From Tenrec ecaudatus (Eukaryota; Chordata; Mammalia; Afrosoricida; Tenrecidae), in contig NC_134536.1 of NCBI RefSeq assembly GCF_050624435.1, forward strand, positions 139,793,059 to 139,857,058: a DNA stretch of 64,000 nucleotides. Direction: 5' to 3'. The notes beneath the pieces are model-generated. The model did no database searches. It was not told where the DNA came from and saw nothing but the letters and a program-made list of their open reading frames with translations. This document shows, one piece after another, positions 12,317 through 25,014 of this stretch. How positions within the stretch are numbered: the stretch's first letter is position 1; every line of letters begins with the position of its first letter. Made by a program: the position numbers and the translations under genes.

Positions 12317-12639
12317 AAACACACACACACACAACCACATCAAAGATTCTGCGTTGATGACTGGCTGGCATCTGTCTCTCTCCCAGTCCACAGGACCATC
12401 TTACAGAATTAATGTGTCTTCAAATGTCCAATTCCTGACAGGGACTGGGTACCCAGTGAAGACGGTAAGCATGGGTTTATTTGCTCACTGAAGAACTCAC
12501 AGCCTGTGCTGATAGAAGCAGAAATCCGAGTGATTTGATGTGAGAAGACATAGTCCACTGGCTTGGAGTTGGAGGAAAAGGGCTATTCACCAAGAAAGGC
12601 AGGAGGCCACCCTCATTCGCTGCCACCAAAGTGGTTCCA

Positions 12640-12775
12640 CTTGTCACCACCCTGTAGGACGACGGGGTCAACCTGCCCCGCGTGTTTGCAAGATTGTAAC
12701 TCTCTGCAGGAGTAGAAAGCCTCATCTCTCTCCTGTGGACCTGCTGCCCACCAAGCCACCCGGTGGTCTCTAGAA
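12640..12775 (-). repeat. AfroSINE fragment, reverse
   Basis: Blocks gtttgcaagattgtaactct and agtagaaagcctcatctctc correspond to the middle of AfroSINE in reverse. The extreme 3' tail and head are poorly preserved. Confidence 0.6.
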
Positions 12776-12779
12776 GCTG

Positions 12780-13490
12780 AAAAAGGAAGGGCTTTCCCAC
12801 AAAATTTATACTGAAAGCCAACCTCATTACTCCTTTAATCTCCAGACTGAAGGAAAAGGAATCTGTGAGGCTTTTAACTACGAAATTTGTAACAATTTGT
12901 TACACTCTTCATAGAAAGCTAATGTATGCACTAAACAAGTACAATCGCCCTTATAAAAGTTCTTTATCTTCCCTTATTAAATTCCAGCTCCCAGTATTAA
13001 TTTGTTTATACTTCTCTAATAACCACGAATCATTTGTTATAGTTTGTATTGCATTAATACTAAATTTTTTTAGCGAGGAGGCATTTTGTTCTTAGTTTTT
13101 ATACCTGCTCCAATAGCCAGCAATAGCAATAGCTAATAGCCATTCAATAAATACGTAGTGAAAGAGTGTTAAATTCTTATTTAAAGACTAATTCTTTTGT
13201 AGAGCATAATTTCCTTTGTCAGAGTGTGAAGTCATTCTTTCCAAATAGTAGCTACTTTAAAACTAAAGTAAAATAGAAACAAAAAATGAAGAAAGGAAAA
13301 CTTCCCTTAAAACTTAACTGAAAAGGCCTTTTATAGTAACTTTTAAAGCAACTATAAAATCTTTATTCCTATAAGAGAACTGAAGGCAATATTAGCCTTG
13401 TGTTTTACATTAAATTTGATCGTGGGTTGTGGATACTTGACAAAATAAAGGGCAATCGCATATGCATTTTGCTACTGCTATTGTGGTTAA
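12780..13490. other. AT-rich DNA, nothing recognised
   Basis: No gene or confident repeat was seen. Short open frames such as 12,865-13,095 have no recognisable content. Confidence 0.4.
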
Positions 13491-13491
13491 A

Positions 13492-13692
13492 GAGAGCTTT
13501 CTGGCATAGTGGGTCTTGCATTGGCTTGGTAATCAAAAGGTCAGCATTTCAAATCCACCGGCCTGTGTGAACGAGAAAGATCAGGTTTTCTACTCCCCTA
13601 AAGATTTCGAGCCTCGGAACCCCCCTGGAGCAGGTCCCCTCTATTGTATGGAGCTTCTTTGAGTCGGAATGAACTAGATGGCAGTGTGTTTA
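13492..13692 (+). repeat. AfroSINE copy, forward, near full length
   Basis: The head is tctggcatagtgggtcttgc, followed by a cagcatttcaaatccaccgg box-like block, ctaaagatttcgagcctcgg, and the tail agtcggaatgaactagatgg. It is one of the clearest copies in the window and defines the family here. Confidence 0.85.
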
Positions 13693-13879
13693 GAGCTGTT
13701 AAAACATTTTTGTCTAGACCAAGAGTGCTTTTCAAGTGTGGCCCCAAAGGGTTTCTGCCCTGTTAGCCAGCCAAACTCTTTCTCTCTCTGTTTGAAAAGC
13801 TACTATGGGCCAGCTTTGTTTTTCTGTTTGAGTTCTTCAGTTAATATATTCTTGATCAAATATGCTTAAAATATATAAT

Positions 13880-14285
13880 GCTGTGGATTGAATTGTGTCC
13901 ACCTAAAATGTGTATTAAAATCCTGATCTCTGAACCATAAGTATGACCTATTTGGAAATAGGCTTTATTTATCAAAGAGAGCATACGAGAGTCATGCTGG
14001 ACCTAAATCTAATCAATTTTGAGTTATATCAGAGCAGAATAAAAATAGAAAGACACACACACGTACACATATGGAAGAGGAGAAGAAGATATCCGGCTGA
14101 GCTAGGTGCATTTAAAAGTCTCGGAATCCAATGTTCGCTGGAAGCAATTAGAAACTCATATAGACCGGGAACGAACTTGTGTTAGAGTCATACCTGGAAT
14201 TCAGCTGCCAGTGTCCTAAACTGTGGAAACTGAAAGTCTAGTCTTTGCAGCTACCTGACTTATGATATTCAAGGTACCACTATTG
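13880..14285 (+). repeat. LTR-like repeat (MaLR type suspected)
   Basis: It starts tgtggattgaattgtgtcca and has tgacctatttggaaataggc and later an aaactgtggaaactg segment. These resemble a widespread mammalian LTR-type repeat. The class is inferred by eye and no internal retroviral sequence accompanies it. Confidence 0.45.
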
Positions 14286-15300
14286 TAACTAAGTCAGTTA
14301 ATGCCAATAATTTTGTTTTATAGTTGTCAAATATTCTGTGGTACATTTAGATATTTTAAAGTTCTTATTTATAGCAGAATTTGAAAGATTTGTGAACCAG
14401 ATTGCCTGTATGTGTGTTGGCTCCATTTAGTTTAAAATCACACTTTAAGTTATCAAATCAGTTGAGTTTCTGTAATTTATGTTCACTTTAGATTCCTCAT
14501 AGTGACAACTAATGGATAGCCCTTGAGTGATTTTTTATTACAAGACAAGATTGAATATGACTTGAAAATCAGTATTTTTATCAAGTCTGCACAATACCTT
14601 TTTTAAATTTGAAAATTTTGTTTAATTTTTCTATTTCTAATACCAGTTGACAGTAATTATCTTAAGGTACTTAAAGAATAAGCCATGATACTGTATCATA
14701 TGATGGATGAGATCATTTAATGGACTAATTATTATTATTATTGTCATTTTTTCCCTTTACTATGGCTCTGTGACAACCATACTCATTGATGTGACTAATA
14801 ACATCAACAATAAATATATATTTCCATTATATAATAGAGGCGCTGTAAAGGAGAAACAAGATACTAAGTGTTCATGCCAATAAGCATTTGTGACAGTCAC
14901 TATCAATTGAGCTAGTGGTTAGGATGAAAGCTATTGTTTCTAAGGAATCTTGCTAATAGGGTGAAGTAAAAGCAATTACACAGCAGTCACATGTAGTGTG
15001 CATCTTTCCTGAATAATTAAGGATACACTTGTTTTTATAGGTACAGGTAAAGTGCTATGGGTGATAACTAAATTTATTTTAGTTTGGTAAAAGAAACAGC
15101 CAGATTGGCAATATATATTCTCGCTGTTTAATACATTTTTTAACAGGCAAAATGGTAAAATATCTTCAGAAGAATGAGTACTGTTTTGAGTTTTACTGCT
15201 CTATAATTTTATAAACTGTAAACTTTAAAATCTGTGAAAGAGATTGAAGAGGAAAGTTTCAATATTTCTAGGGAAAAATACACCCATTTTAGTAGTTGTG
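14285..15300. other. AT-rich DNA, nothing recognised
   Basis: No gene or clear repeat is seen. A short ATT tract lies near 14,728-14,743. This could be low-copy intergenic or intronic DNA. Confidence 0.4.
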
Positions 15301-15958
15301 TTAGGCAGGGTTCAATAAAGAAGCAGAACCAGTGACATAGATATATGATAGGTAGATAGATAGAAAGAAATATAGAAAGAAAAATTTATATCAAGGAAAT
15401 GATTCACACAGTGTAGAAGTGGAAAATCCAGTTGACTCAAGTTCGTAGACCCAATGCTAAGCTAGAGACTTTTGATTACTCATATCGTTGCAAGTGATGA
15501 TGATGAACCAGGAAGTAGGAAGATGAAGTAATCACAGTCTGTTGGATGTCAGCAGGTCAGGCTTGTGCTTGCAGAGGCAAGTAAATCCAAAGTTGGTAGA
15601 TCAGATAAGAGATCAAATGGCACATCACTCATAGCTCCTGGGATCATCAGGCAATATGGCAGACCCTTGCCTAAAGTCCAAAGAACCCAAGAGCAACAGA
15701 TAAAATGCAAGATGTAGGCTCAGTAGAAAAAATGAATGTGCTTAGCATAGCTTCTATTTATATATCAAGTAGACTATACCCCTGAGGAAACAACATTTGG
15801 TCCTGTAACCCAAGTCAGGGGTTGCAATCTACTCTCATCTCATAGCTACTTTGCTGCTCACTGCAGATCTCATAATAGAGTTGATTACATTATGTTAGGT
15901 AACATGGAAAAGCCTTACTGCCAAATCATGGTGCAGCCAAGTCGACACAAAACCTAAC
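15300..15958 (-). repeat. LTR-like element, reverse orientation
   Basis: The unit is bounded by gttaggcagggttcaataaa on the left and acaaaacctaacag on the right, so its ends are short inverted TGTTAG/CTAACA motifs. A GATA-rich tract lies at 15,343-15,362. In reverse it carries ccttgatataaatttttct and a ctggttctgcttctttattg end, which also appear in the element at 25,015-25,312. The two are therefore members of one family. LTR class is inferred from the TG...CA ends. No coding sequence is present. Confidence 0.5.
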
Positions 15959-16039
15959 AGTAGTCATAGTCCTTGAAGATTTTCCTTGAAGATTTTCAGG
16001 ACACAAGAAAACAGATGCACTACAATGTTCCAAACACTA

Positions 16040-16115
16040 TTATAAATAATCTACATATATCATCACAATTTATTCTCACAATAATTTTTTAGGGCAGTGG
16101 GCTTTTCTTGTTACT
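16040..16115 (-). repeat. Possible MIR fragment
   Basis: A short stretch (tcacaatttattctcacaat) resembles the MIR 3' region in reverse. It is too short for certainty. Confidence 0.25.
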
Positions 16116-16394
16116 GGATGTAATCAAGTTGGCTCTGATTTGTAAAGACCCTGTGTACTGTCAGCCCTGTGGACCAATGGGTTTTATGTCCATGAACTCT
16201 AGAAATCAGTGATCAATCACATAAAGCAAAAGAAATAAAAAGGAGGAGCAGAAAAATAAAAACAAATAAATGATCAAAACAATCCCTCAAAAGCTAAGAG
16301 GGAGTTTAAAGTTCTATGCTTATTAGTAGTAGTATTTATGCTATATTATATAAGTAAGCTAGTGATGATTTGAAGAATACAGGAAGATGTGCAT

Positions 16395-16737
16395 GGGTTA
16401 TATGTAAGCACTATGCCATTTTATATCAGGAACTTGAACAGCCACAGCTTTTTGCATCTGCAGGTATACTGTAACCAATCCATGGAGGGGGAGGACACTG
16501 AATGAGAACTGGACAAGAGAAGGACACATTTCTGGGTCCTGCACTATTCCTACATCACTGCTATGTTTGACCCCATTGTTTCTGCCATTGTGACAGTCCA
16601 TCTTGCTGAGGGACTACCTCTGTTTTGCTGCATCTCTACTTTACCACGCATGATACCCTTCTCCAGGGACTGGTCTCTCTTGAAAACATGTCTAGGACGA
16701 GTCAACCAGGGTGCCCTATAGCACTGAGGAAACACAC
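16395..16737 (-). repeat. RTE (BovB-like) LINE 3' end, first segment
   Basis: In reverse, the frame at 16,550-16,735 carries RDQSLEKGIM, the same block seen in the other RTE copies (for example RDQSLEKDIG at about 39,790 and RDQSLEETIM at about 40,710). The copy is interrupted at about 16,737 by a forward L1 3' end and resumes at about 17,255. Confidence 0.7.
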
Positions 16738-17250
16738 AACATTCCTCTAGTGCTTTAATGCTTCCTCCCTTCCCACTGTCATGACCCCAACTCTACCTAC
16801 TAATCTGGCTAGACCAGAGTGTGTTCACTGGTATAGATAAGTGTTTTCAAGACATGGAATCCAGGACAGATAAATCTCACAGAGACATTAATGGGAGTAT
16901 CAATACCATGAGGCTAGGGGGAAGGTTGGGGGAGAATGGGGAGAAAGGGGAATAATCACAACAATCAACATATAACACCCCCCGGGGGTGGGGATAAACA
17001 ACAGAAACATGGGTAGTAGATGGTGTAAGATATGAAAAGATTAATAATTTATGAAAGGGTTCACCGGGGTTGAAGGTTGGGGGAGGAAGAGAAAGAAAAC
17101 TAGCTGATACCAAGAGCTCAAGTAGAAAGAAAATGTTTTGAAAATGTTGATGGCAACATATGTACAAAATGCTTGATACAATTGATGTATGGTTTGCTAT
17201 AAGAGCTGTAAGAGAACCCAATAGAGTGATAAAAAAAGAAGAGTAACCTT
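16738..17250 (+). repeat. L1 3' end inserted in an RTE copy
   Basis: It has forward L1 3' UTR landmarks: gaatccaggacagataaatc, a purine-rich stretch at 17,065-17,095, gatggcaacatatgtacaaa, and a degraded signal region near 17,220 with an A-rich tail. RTE sequence lies on both sides in the reverse direction, so this is a later insertion. A possible imperfect duplication (cttgaaaa) flanks it. Confidence 0.75.
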
Positions 17251-17254
17251 GAAA

Positions 17255-18905
17255 AAAACAAAGTACATGAGACAAAGTCTAGCCATCCTTGACTCAAAGG
17301 AGCATTCTGGCTGTACTTCTTCCAAGACAGATTTATTGGTTCTTTTGGCAGTCGATGATTCTTTCAGTCTTCTTTGGTGGGGTTGGTAGTGGATCCAGGT
17401 AAAATAAAATCTATTACAATTTCCCTATTTTCTTGTGATGGTTTGTGTGCCCATCAATATTTTGCCCACATTATTTTCAATATTGCCCCTTGAGGCTTGA
17501 GTATTTTTTTCTGCTTCAGAAAATCTGAATGAATGTTTCTTTACCCTTGATTTCTATATACAGCTCTTTAACATTTTGCTATAATACTCTGCTTTTTCTT
17601 TTGTATTTTCTCTTTGGAATCTCTGTTTAGCTCATGTCCTCCAGTTAGTTTAGCGAGTCTATAGCCAGGAGCAAGTATGGAGGCATTTTCTTAACTTCCA
17701 TTTGTTCTTTTCTTTCTTTGCTCGTTAGTGATTATTTCCTTCCTTTCTGTAGTATGTCCTCAATGTTTATTTGGTCATCAGTCAAGATTACTCATCATGT
17801 CAGAGTTATTTTGTGTCTGGACATGAAATTCAGGTAGGATATATTAAGGGCTCTGTTTGGTTATCTAGATTTATTTTGATTTTCATTAGCTTCAACTAGA
17901 ACTTGCATGTGAACTATGTGTGGTCTCTGTTGTAGTAGGCCTTTGGCTTTGTTTGGACGGATGTATTAAGATTTTCTATGGTCTCTTGTGACAGATAGAA
18001 CTAATTTTATTTTGTGTATTCCATGTGTATCTGGTGTGGTCCATATGTATGGTCATCACTCATGTATTTGAAAAGAAGTTTCCAATGTTTTATGTCATTC
18101 ATTTTGAAAAAATCCTATCATGCAATTTCTGGCCTTGTTCCTACCACTAACATGATGTTTGCTACTTACTGATCTTTTTATTTCCACTTTTTCATTCCAG
18201 CCATCAATGATTATTAATGCATCTTGATTGCATGTTTGATTAATTTCAGACGGCAGAACTTGATAAAAACTTCCAACTGCTTCACCTTTAACATTAGTGG
18301 TCGGCGCATTCATTTGAGTAGTGGTATCTTACCTCATTGCCTGCAGGTGTATGAGCATTGTCCTGTGACTACCATGGCTGTACTTCAAACAGATCTTGAC
18401 GTGTTCAGTTTGACCATGATTGTGGTACAATTCTGCTTCAATTTTGCATCCCAGGCACAGTAGACCATGAGACTGTATGACTGAAAATACTCATTATCAG
18501 TTCATTTAAGCTTAGACTATTGATCGTTAAGAATGCTCTTTTATCTTTTGACAAGTTCTAGTTTTCCCGGATTCATACATTCTATTTCCCACTTTCCAAT
18601 TGCTCATGGATTTTAGAAGAGATTTTTTTTTTGTTATTTTGAGTTGTGCCACATCAGGGAATGGCCCCAAGGCTGTCCTCCATCCTATTGTTTGTTATGT
18701 GTGGCTGAGCTGTGAGGAAGCATCTCTTCCCCAGTTACATGGTGAATGCTTTTCAACCTGAGAAATGTATCTTCTGACAAAACATCAGACAATGCTGTAC
18801 TGCTTATTATATGTTTCAATTGGTCACATTTTCAGAGTAGACCATTATATCTTACTTCCTCGTCTGTCTCAGTCTAGAAGCTCTATTGAAACCTTCCACC
18901 ATGTA
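17255..18905 (-). repeat. RTE (BovB-like) LINE, 5' UTR and endonuclease region
   Basis: This continues the minus-strand RTE interrupted at 16,738-17,250. The frame at 18,095-18,313 carries PSEINQTCNQDALIIIDGWN, which matches the RTE endonuclease segment around the catalytic D-x-N (here altered). The far right end (18,650-18,905) is the 5' UTR: its complement reads through actggggaagagatgc and matches the 5' UTRs of the copies at 47,220 and 60,752. Internal deletion of the reverse transcriptase part is likely because about 1.65 kb spans 5' UTR to 3' end. Confidence 0.7.
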
Positions 18906-19029
18906 TGATCCAATTGGCAGTAGAAATAAAAGTGGCATAGCTGTCAGAATCCCAACAACAATGATATTTTGGGACTCCAAAGTGACCAAAGGAACATATT
19001 TTAAAGACGTTTTAGGAAAATAAAATATT

Positions 19030-19800
19030 GCATGAGCTAGCCAGACAAGCTGGATTATATGATTGGAAGATTGAAAATGAGGAGGAATTGAAGCACTTGC
19101 TGATAAAAATTAAGGACTGTAGCCTTCATTACGGATTGCAATTCAATGTAAGGCAGACCAAAATCCTCACAGCTGGATGAATTGTTAACATCATGGTAAA
19201 TGGGGGAAAGGTCAAAGTTGCCGAGGATTGATTTGACTTTGATCCATAATCAGTTCTCATGGCAGCAGCAATCAAAAAATCAAAAGATGTGTTACACAAG
19301 GCAAATCTGCTACACAGACCTCTTTAGAATATTGAACAACATGGATGTTACTTTGAGGACTGACCCAAGCCATGGTTGTCCATTGCCTCATATGCATGTG
19401 AGAGTTGGACAATGAATAAGGAAGCCCATAGAAGAGCAGATGCATTTGAAATATGGTACTTAAGAATACTGCTGAAAGTGTCATGGACTCCAAGCCAGTC
19501 AAACAGATCAGTCTTGGAAGAAGTAAGGCCAGAGTGCTCCTAAGAGGCAAAGATGGCAAGTCAAGTCTTGCAAACTGTGGCCATGTTGTCAGAAGAGGTA
19601 CATCCCTGGAGAAGAACATCTTTTTTAGTAAAGTAGAGGGGTGGCTAGAAAGAGGAAGACCTTTAAGAAGATGGCGTGATGCAGTGGCGGAGTCAATGCG
19701 CTCAGGCAGAGGAACAATGGTGAGGATGACGCAGGACCTTGCAGTGCCTCATTCTGTTGCTCTGGGTTGGAGCTGACTTGATGTCACCTAATGGCAACAT
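19030..19800 (+). repeat. RTE (BovB-like) LINE, 3' end
   Basis: The frame at 19,453-19,776 carries GRSKARVLLRGKDG, then GHVVRRGTSLEKN, then ERGRPLRRWRDAVAESM. This is the conserved C-terminal end of RTE/BovB ORF2 proteins. The tail gttggagctgacttgatgtc followed by acctaatggcaac ends the copy. The piece covers the sequence downstream of the reverse transcriptase and is 5'-truncated. Confidence 0.85.
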
Positions 19801-20229
19801 TAGCAAGTTAAAGGCTAAACAATCTATCAGTAATTTATTTTCCAATAGCATTATTCACCTGTTCATTCTTTGTGGCTGTAAAAAGCTTTCTTGAATAATC
19901 GTTTTTTGCACTGGAAAATCTTTCGCCATATACCCTCAGCCTTGATTTTGCTCTTTCAGTCTTTTTTATTCCTCAAACTGCAGAATATTGAAAGAGAGTA
20001 CAATTCAATCCTCGTGGATACTGTGGTACTAATATTTTCTGCCATGGTGACACACCTGTGAAAAGATATGGGTAATGTCTAACCTGTCAATCAAGTCATA
20101 GACTAATGATTTCTCTTTGACAATGTGTCCTATTTATAAGAGACCCTGTGGATACCACATCCCTCTCTCTTGCCCATCTCCTTCCTGCTTCTGAGGCTGG
20201 TGGCCCATGTAAATGTTAATGTAACACTA

Positions 20230-21560
20230 TGAGGATACAGGTTCTGTATCATTCATTTCATCTATTTAAAGTGTATGATAAAATGTATTTTAGTATATCG
20301 AAAAATTATGCAGATGTTGTCATGGTAAAGTTTATCATATTTTCAGCCAATGCAGAAGTCATTTTCCATTTTGCCCAAGCATTTTCTCCTCACCTCAGGC
20401 AACTACCTATCTGTTCCTTAATTTTTTATGAGATTTTCCCATTTTAGATATTTCATATAGACATACATTTTTGGTGTCTGACTTCTTTCATTTAACATAA
20501 AGTTTATGATTCCCCCATGTGTAGCAAGAATGAGTACTTGATTATTTTTTATTGCTAAATAATATTCTGCACTGTGCACATAGCATATTTTATCTGTCCA
20601 TACCTTTGGGGATAGGTATTTTGGCTATTTCCACTCTTTTTGGTGCTATCAACGATGCTGCCTCAACACTTCTGCACACATTTTGTGTGGAAATCCATTT
20701 CTTTCTCTTGGTCTATAGCTGGAGGTCGACTTTCTGGGAAACATGATCGCTCTATCTTGAACGTTTTTTGAAGAACTCTGAGGATGTTTCTAAATTGGTT
20801 TCAACATTTTCCATTCTCCTCAGCAGTGTATGTATGAGAGCCAAATTTCTTCCCATCTTTGCCAACACTGATTACATACCCTTTCTATTATAGAGCTTCT
20901 GTTTAGTGGGAAAGGGTCCTGCTAACCTCAGGGTCAGTTGTTTGAAACCACCAGCTGCTTTATGAGGGAAAGATGAGACTTTCTACTTCCGTAAAGATTT
21001 ACAATCCAAGGGACCCACAGGGAAGTTTCACCCTATCCTTTAGGGTCACCATGAGTTGGAATCTCCTAGATGGCAGTGGAGGAGTTGTGAAATGGAATGT
21101 GATTTACATATATCCCTGATGACTCATGATTTGGAGAATATTTTCATGTAATTATTAACCTTTTTGTATGCTCATTTAAGAAGTACCTATTCAAATACGG
21201 TTTGTTTTAAAATTAGGTTATTTTTCATTTTTACCAAGAACTTGTAATAGTTTTGGCATACTCTAGTTACAAATTCCTTATCAGATACAGGATTTGCAAA
21301 TATGTTCTTCTGTCCTGTGGGTTATATTTTCATTTATTTAGTGGCACCCTTTAAAAATAACATTTTTTTAAAGTTTGATCAGGCCTAATTTTATCTATAT
21401 TTTTATTTTGTTGTTTTTGCTTTTATTACTATAGTGATAAAGCTTTGCCTAATTCAAGTACACTATTAGGATTTACTCCTTTTTTATTTTCCAAGAGATT
21501 TATACTTTTAGCTCCTACATATAATTCATTTTGAATTTTTGGTACAGACAGTCTACAAAT
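20230..21560 (-). repeat. Old L1 fragment, split by an AfroSINE
   Basis: Reverse L1 ORF2-tail landmarks include tctgacttctttcatttaac, taaataatattctgcactgt, ctgtccatacctttggggat and ttccttatcagatacaggat. The AfroSINE at 20,888-21,085 separates two L1 halves that continue in the same order. The copy is heavily decayed. Confidence 0.65.
20888..21085 (+). repeat. AfroSINE inserted in an old L1
   Basis: The forward copy has a head region (tctgtttagtgggaaagggt), gtttgaaaccaccagctgct, ccgtaaagatttacaatcca and the tail caccatgagttggaatctcc. It is nearly full length and sits inside a reverse-oriented L1, so it is younger than that L1. Confidence 0.85.
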
Positions 21561-22640
21561 TGTCATAAACATACAGAAAAATTTAATCCAGGGCTTTAAA
21601 CTTGCTTTGTCATTGCTGTAGGAGTTAAACAGGAAAAGATCAGACTTTTTATAGCATGCATGACTAGTCAAGGTGACCAGAACAGGAAACATTACAGGTG
21701 GAAGCCCTGGAGTGGGAGACTTGGAAGAGGTATAGGGAGGCCTTCTAGAAGAGAACCACACATAGGAAGCATCACTGTCTATTGAGATCTTTGAGTAGGG
21801 CACTGCCTTGTTTGAAGCTCTGCTTCAGTGTCATGTCAATACCATCACTTTGAAATCATTGGACCAACCTCTAAGCACAGTACATTCATTACCACAATCA
21901 CCTTCAGTTGCTATGAATGCAGCTTTTAAAATATTGAAAATGCTTCTAGCTTTTCCTTGCTCTAAGGTTAAATAAGAACTATATACACCTGTTTCAACTG
22001 ACCTACAAATTCTAAAAGAAGCAATATTAATGGGGTTGCCTGTATACCGCGAGAAAGTGATCCAACTTCATTCTTTTGCACGTGAATATTCAGTTTTTTA
22101 AGGATTGATTTTTTTATTATTCTGTTTCCCCATTGGATTTTGCACTCTTGTTGGAAAATCAAAAAAAATATAAAAGTAAATGTGATTTTTAATTTATCCA
22201 TATATATATTTGACTATCCTTTTGAGTATGCCACAGATGTGCTAATTAGTGAAACTTGGAACTACATCTCAGTTATCTACTGCTGTCATAATAAAAAATA
22301 TAAGTGTGTAGCTTTAAAGAGTAGCAATTTATTTTCTCACTATTCCAGAGGTGAAAAATCTAAATTAAGTTCCTGGTTGATGACTTCTGTAGGCCTCCCT
22401 TCTGACTTCTGGTAACTGCCAGCATTCTCTGGTTTTCCTGTGTGCTTCCAATGCATCTGTGCTTCATTCCTTTCTATTTGTGCTCCTGGCTATTCTGTTT
22501 GTTATGTAAAACATGACTCCAATGTGATTAGGCTTAGGATCCATGCTATTCTGATATAATCTCACTGACGTAATAAAAGAAAACCTCCTTTTGATGATAG
22601 ACAATTAGCTGGTGATCAGATTGAATGATGGAATTTTGCA
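21560..22640. other. Non-genic stretch with a possible LTR-like repeat
   Basis: Text at 22,268-22,500 (cagttatctactgctgtcat and later caatttattttctcactatt) resembles a common mammalian LTR-type or old DNA repeat, recognised only by eye. No gene is seen in the interval. Confidence 0.3.
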
Positions 22641-23077
22641 AAACCATCAATTTCTTCATTTCCAGCAACTTAAATGGTTATTATTCATGTAGGCCTCGCC
22701 AGATGGAATACACAGGTATCAAATTAACTACATCTGTGGGAAGAGATAATGGATTAAGCTTAATATGAACAGCCAAGATGAGAACAAGTGCTAACTGTAT
22801 TTATATGTTAGCTCACATTGGCATTAAAAAAACAATGAAAACAAGTCCATGACAACCAAAATTCAACTGTGAGTATATCCCACCTGAATTTAGGGACCAT
22901 CTCTAATACAGAATTGACTCATTGAACACTAATGACCTGGTAAACTGTGGGATGGCATCAACAACATCAAACATGAAGAAAGCAAATTTCATTAAAAAGA
23001 CAGGATAAAGAGAAAAGATCAAAGTGGATGTCAGAAGGGGCTCTGGGACTGGCTCCTGATAGAAGAGTCTCACTCTC

Positions 23078-23255
23078 AAACTCACTACCATCGAGTCAAT
23101 GCTGACTCATAGCAATCCCTGTGGATTTCTGAGACTGTAACTATTTATGGGAGTAGAAAGCCCAGTCTTTTTCCTTTGGATCTGCTGGTTACTTTGAACT
23201 CTCAACCATGTAGATTACAGCCCATTGCGTAATCACTACACCACCAATGCTCCAT
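23078..23255 (-). repeat. AfroSINE nested in RTE, reverse
   Basis: The reverse copy starts ccatcgagtcaatgctgact, has gagtagaaagcccagtcttt and ends near caccaccaatgctcc. RTE sequence lies on both sides. Confidence 0.85.
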
Positions 23256-23423
23256 TGATAAGAGAATACAAAGTATTATAAATAAATGAGCAAAGACAAG
23301 AAATTAGAAAACAAAATGGAAAAATATGCTTAGCATATCTCTATGAAATGGAAAAAACTCACGTCTTGAGTTTTAATATTAAATATTCTATGGGGGGAAA
23401 AAACATCAAAAGAATGAGGAAGG

Positions 23424-24372
23424 CTCAAGTACTCCCTCAATGCAAGAATGCTTTGTTCTATGAAACAGGCATTTCATGATGCTCACCTTCCCAACGTGAC
23501 CACTAAAGACAAAGTGGTGCATAAGCAAATGTGAAGAAAGCTGATGGAGCCCAGCTATCAAAAAATATAGCATTTGGGGTCTTAAAGACTTGAAGGTAAA
23601 CAAATGGCCATCTAGCTGAGAAGCAACAAAGCCCACATGGAAGAAACATACCAGTCTGTGTAATCACAAGGTGTCAAAGGGAACAGTTATCAGGCATGCA
23701 TCAAAGAACAAAAAAATCAAATCATTGTGAATGTGGGGAGTGCAGTTTGGGGACCCAAGACCCATCTGTAGGCAACTGGACATCCCCTTATAGAAGGGTT
23801 GCAGGGAGGGGGCAAGCCAGTCAGGGTGCAGTGTAGCAAGGATGAAACATACAACTTTCCTTTAGTTCCTAAGTGCTTCCTTCCCCCCCTACCCTCCACT
23901 ATCATGATCCCTATTCTACCTTACAAACCTGGCTAGACCAGAGGATGTACACTGGTACTGATAGGAACTGGAAACACAGGGAATCCAGGACAATGATCCC
24001 TTCAGGACCAGTAGTGAGAGTGGCTATACGGGGACGGTGGAGGGAGGGTGGGGTAGAAAGGGGGAACCAATTACAAGGATCTATATATAACCTCCTCCCT
24101 GGGGGACAGATAACAGAAAAGTGGGTGAAGGGAGACATTGGACAGTGTAAGATAAGACAAAATAATAATAATTTATAAATTATCAAGGGTTCATGAGGGA
24201 GTGGGGAGCAGGGAGGGAGGGGAAAATGAGGATCTGAAACCAAAGACTCAAGCAGAAACCAGATATTTTGAGAATGATGATGGCAACAAATGTACAAATG
24301 TACTTGACACAATGGATGTATGTGTGTATTGTGATAAAAGCTGTAGGATTCCCCCAATAAAATGGTTTTATA
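23424..24372 (+). repeat. L1 3' end nested in RTE, with target site duplication
   Basis: This forward L1 3' UTR copy of about 950 bp runs from ctcaagtactccctcaatgc to an AATAAA signal near 24,356 and a short A tail. Imperfect flanking repeats, aaaagaatgaggaagg on the left and aaaaaatgtggaagg on the right, are consistent with a duplicated RTE target. It contains gcatttggggtcttaaagac, the complement-strand partner of the internally duplicated unit of the young L1 at 52,870-53,290, but only once. Confidence 0.85.
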
Positions 24373-25014
24373 AAAAATGTGGAAGGAATACACATTTAAT
24401 GTATCAAGAAGAACTGGTCAATATTAAACCATTTCAATGATACTGAAGGAAACAGTCCAAGTTCTACTGAAGGCATTAGCCAAAAACAAAGATCCAGGAA
24501 TTGATGGAATATTGAAACAAATGTCTCAACAAACTAAAGAAGCACTGGAATCAATCTCTGGCCTATGCCAAGAAATCTGAAAAACAGTGTCTTAGACAAG
24601 TTATGGGAAGAGATCTGTATTTGTGTCCATTCCAAAGAAAGGTTATTTAACAGAATGCACAAATCAGTGAACAATATCATTAACAGTTGTAGAAAAGCAT
24701 TGTGAGGGAGCTACCAGAAATTCAAGTCCATTCAAAAGAGGACCTGGACTTAGGGATATCATTGCTAACAGCAGATGGATTTGATTGAATGAAGAGATCA
24801 GCAAAAATTTTAACTTATATTTTATTGACTATACAATAGTGCATCATAACAAACTGGATGGATTGTAACAATCTATGGATAATATTTCCAAGAATAGAAA
24901 TTCCATAGCACTTCAACACGCTTCTGTATAATCTGCAAATTGACCAAGAGACAATTGTTTGAATAGAACAAGGATATATTATGTGTTTTAATATCAGGAA
25001 AAGTATGCGCGAGG

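Noticed and set aside
23911-24393. 160-codon minus-strand frame
   Set aside because: It is antisense to a 5'-truncated L1 3' UTR copy, and the same pseudo-peptide recurs at 44,674-45,144 because that is another copy of the same UTR.
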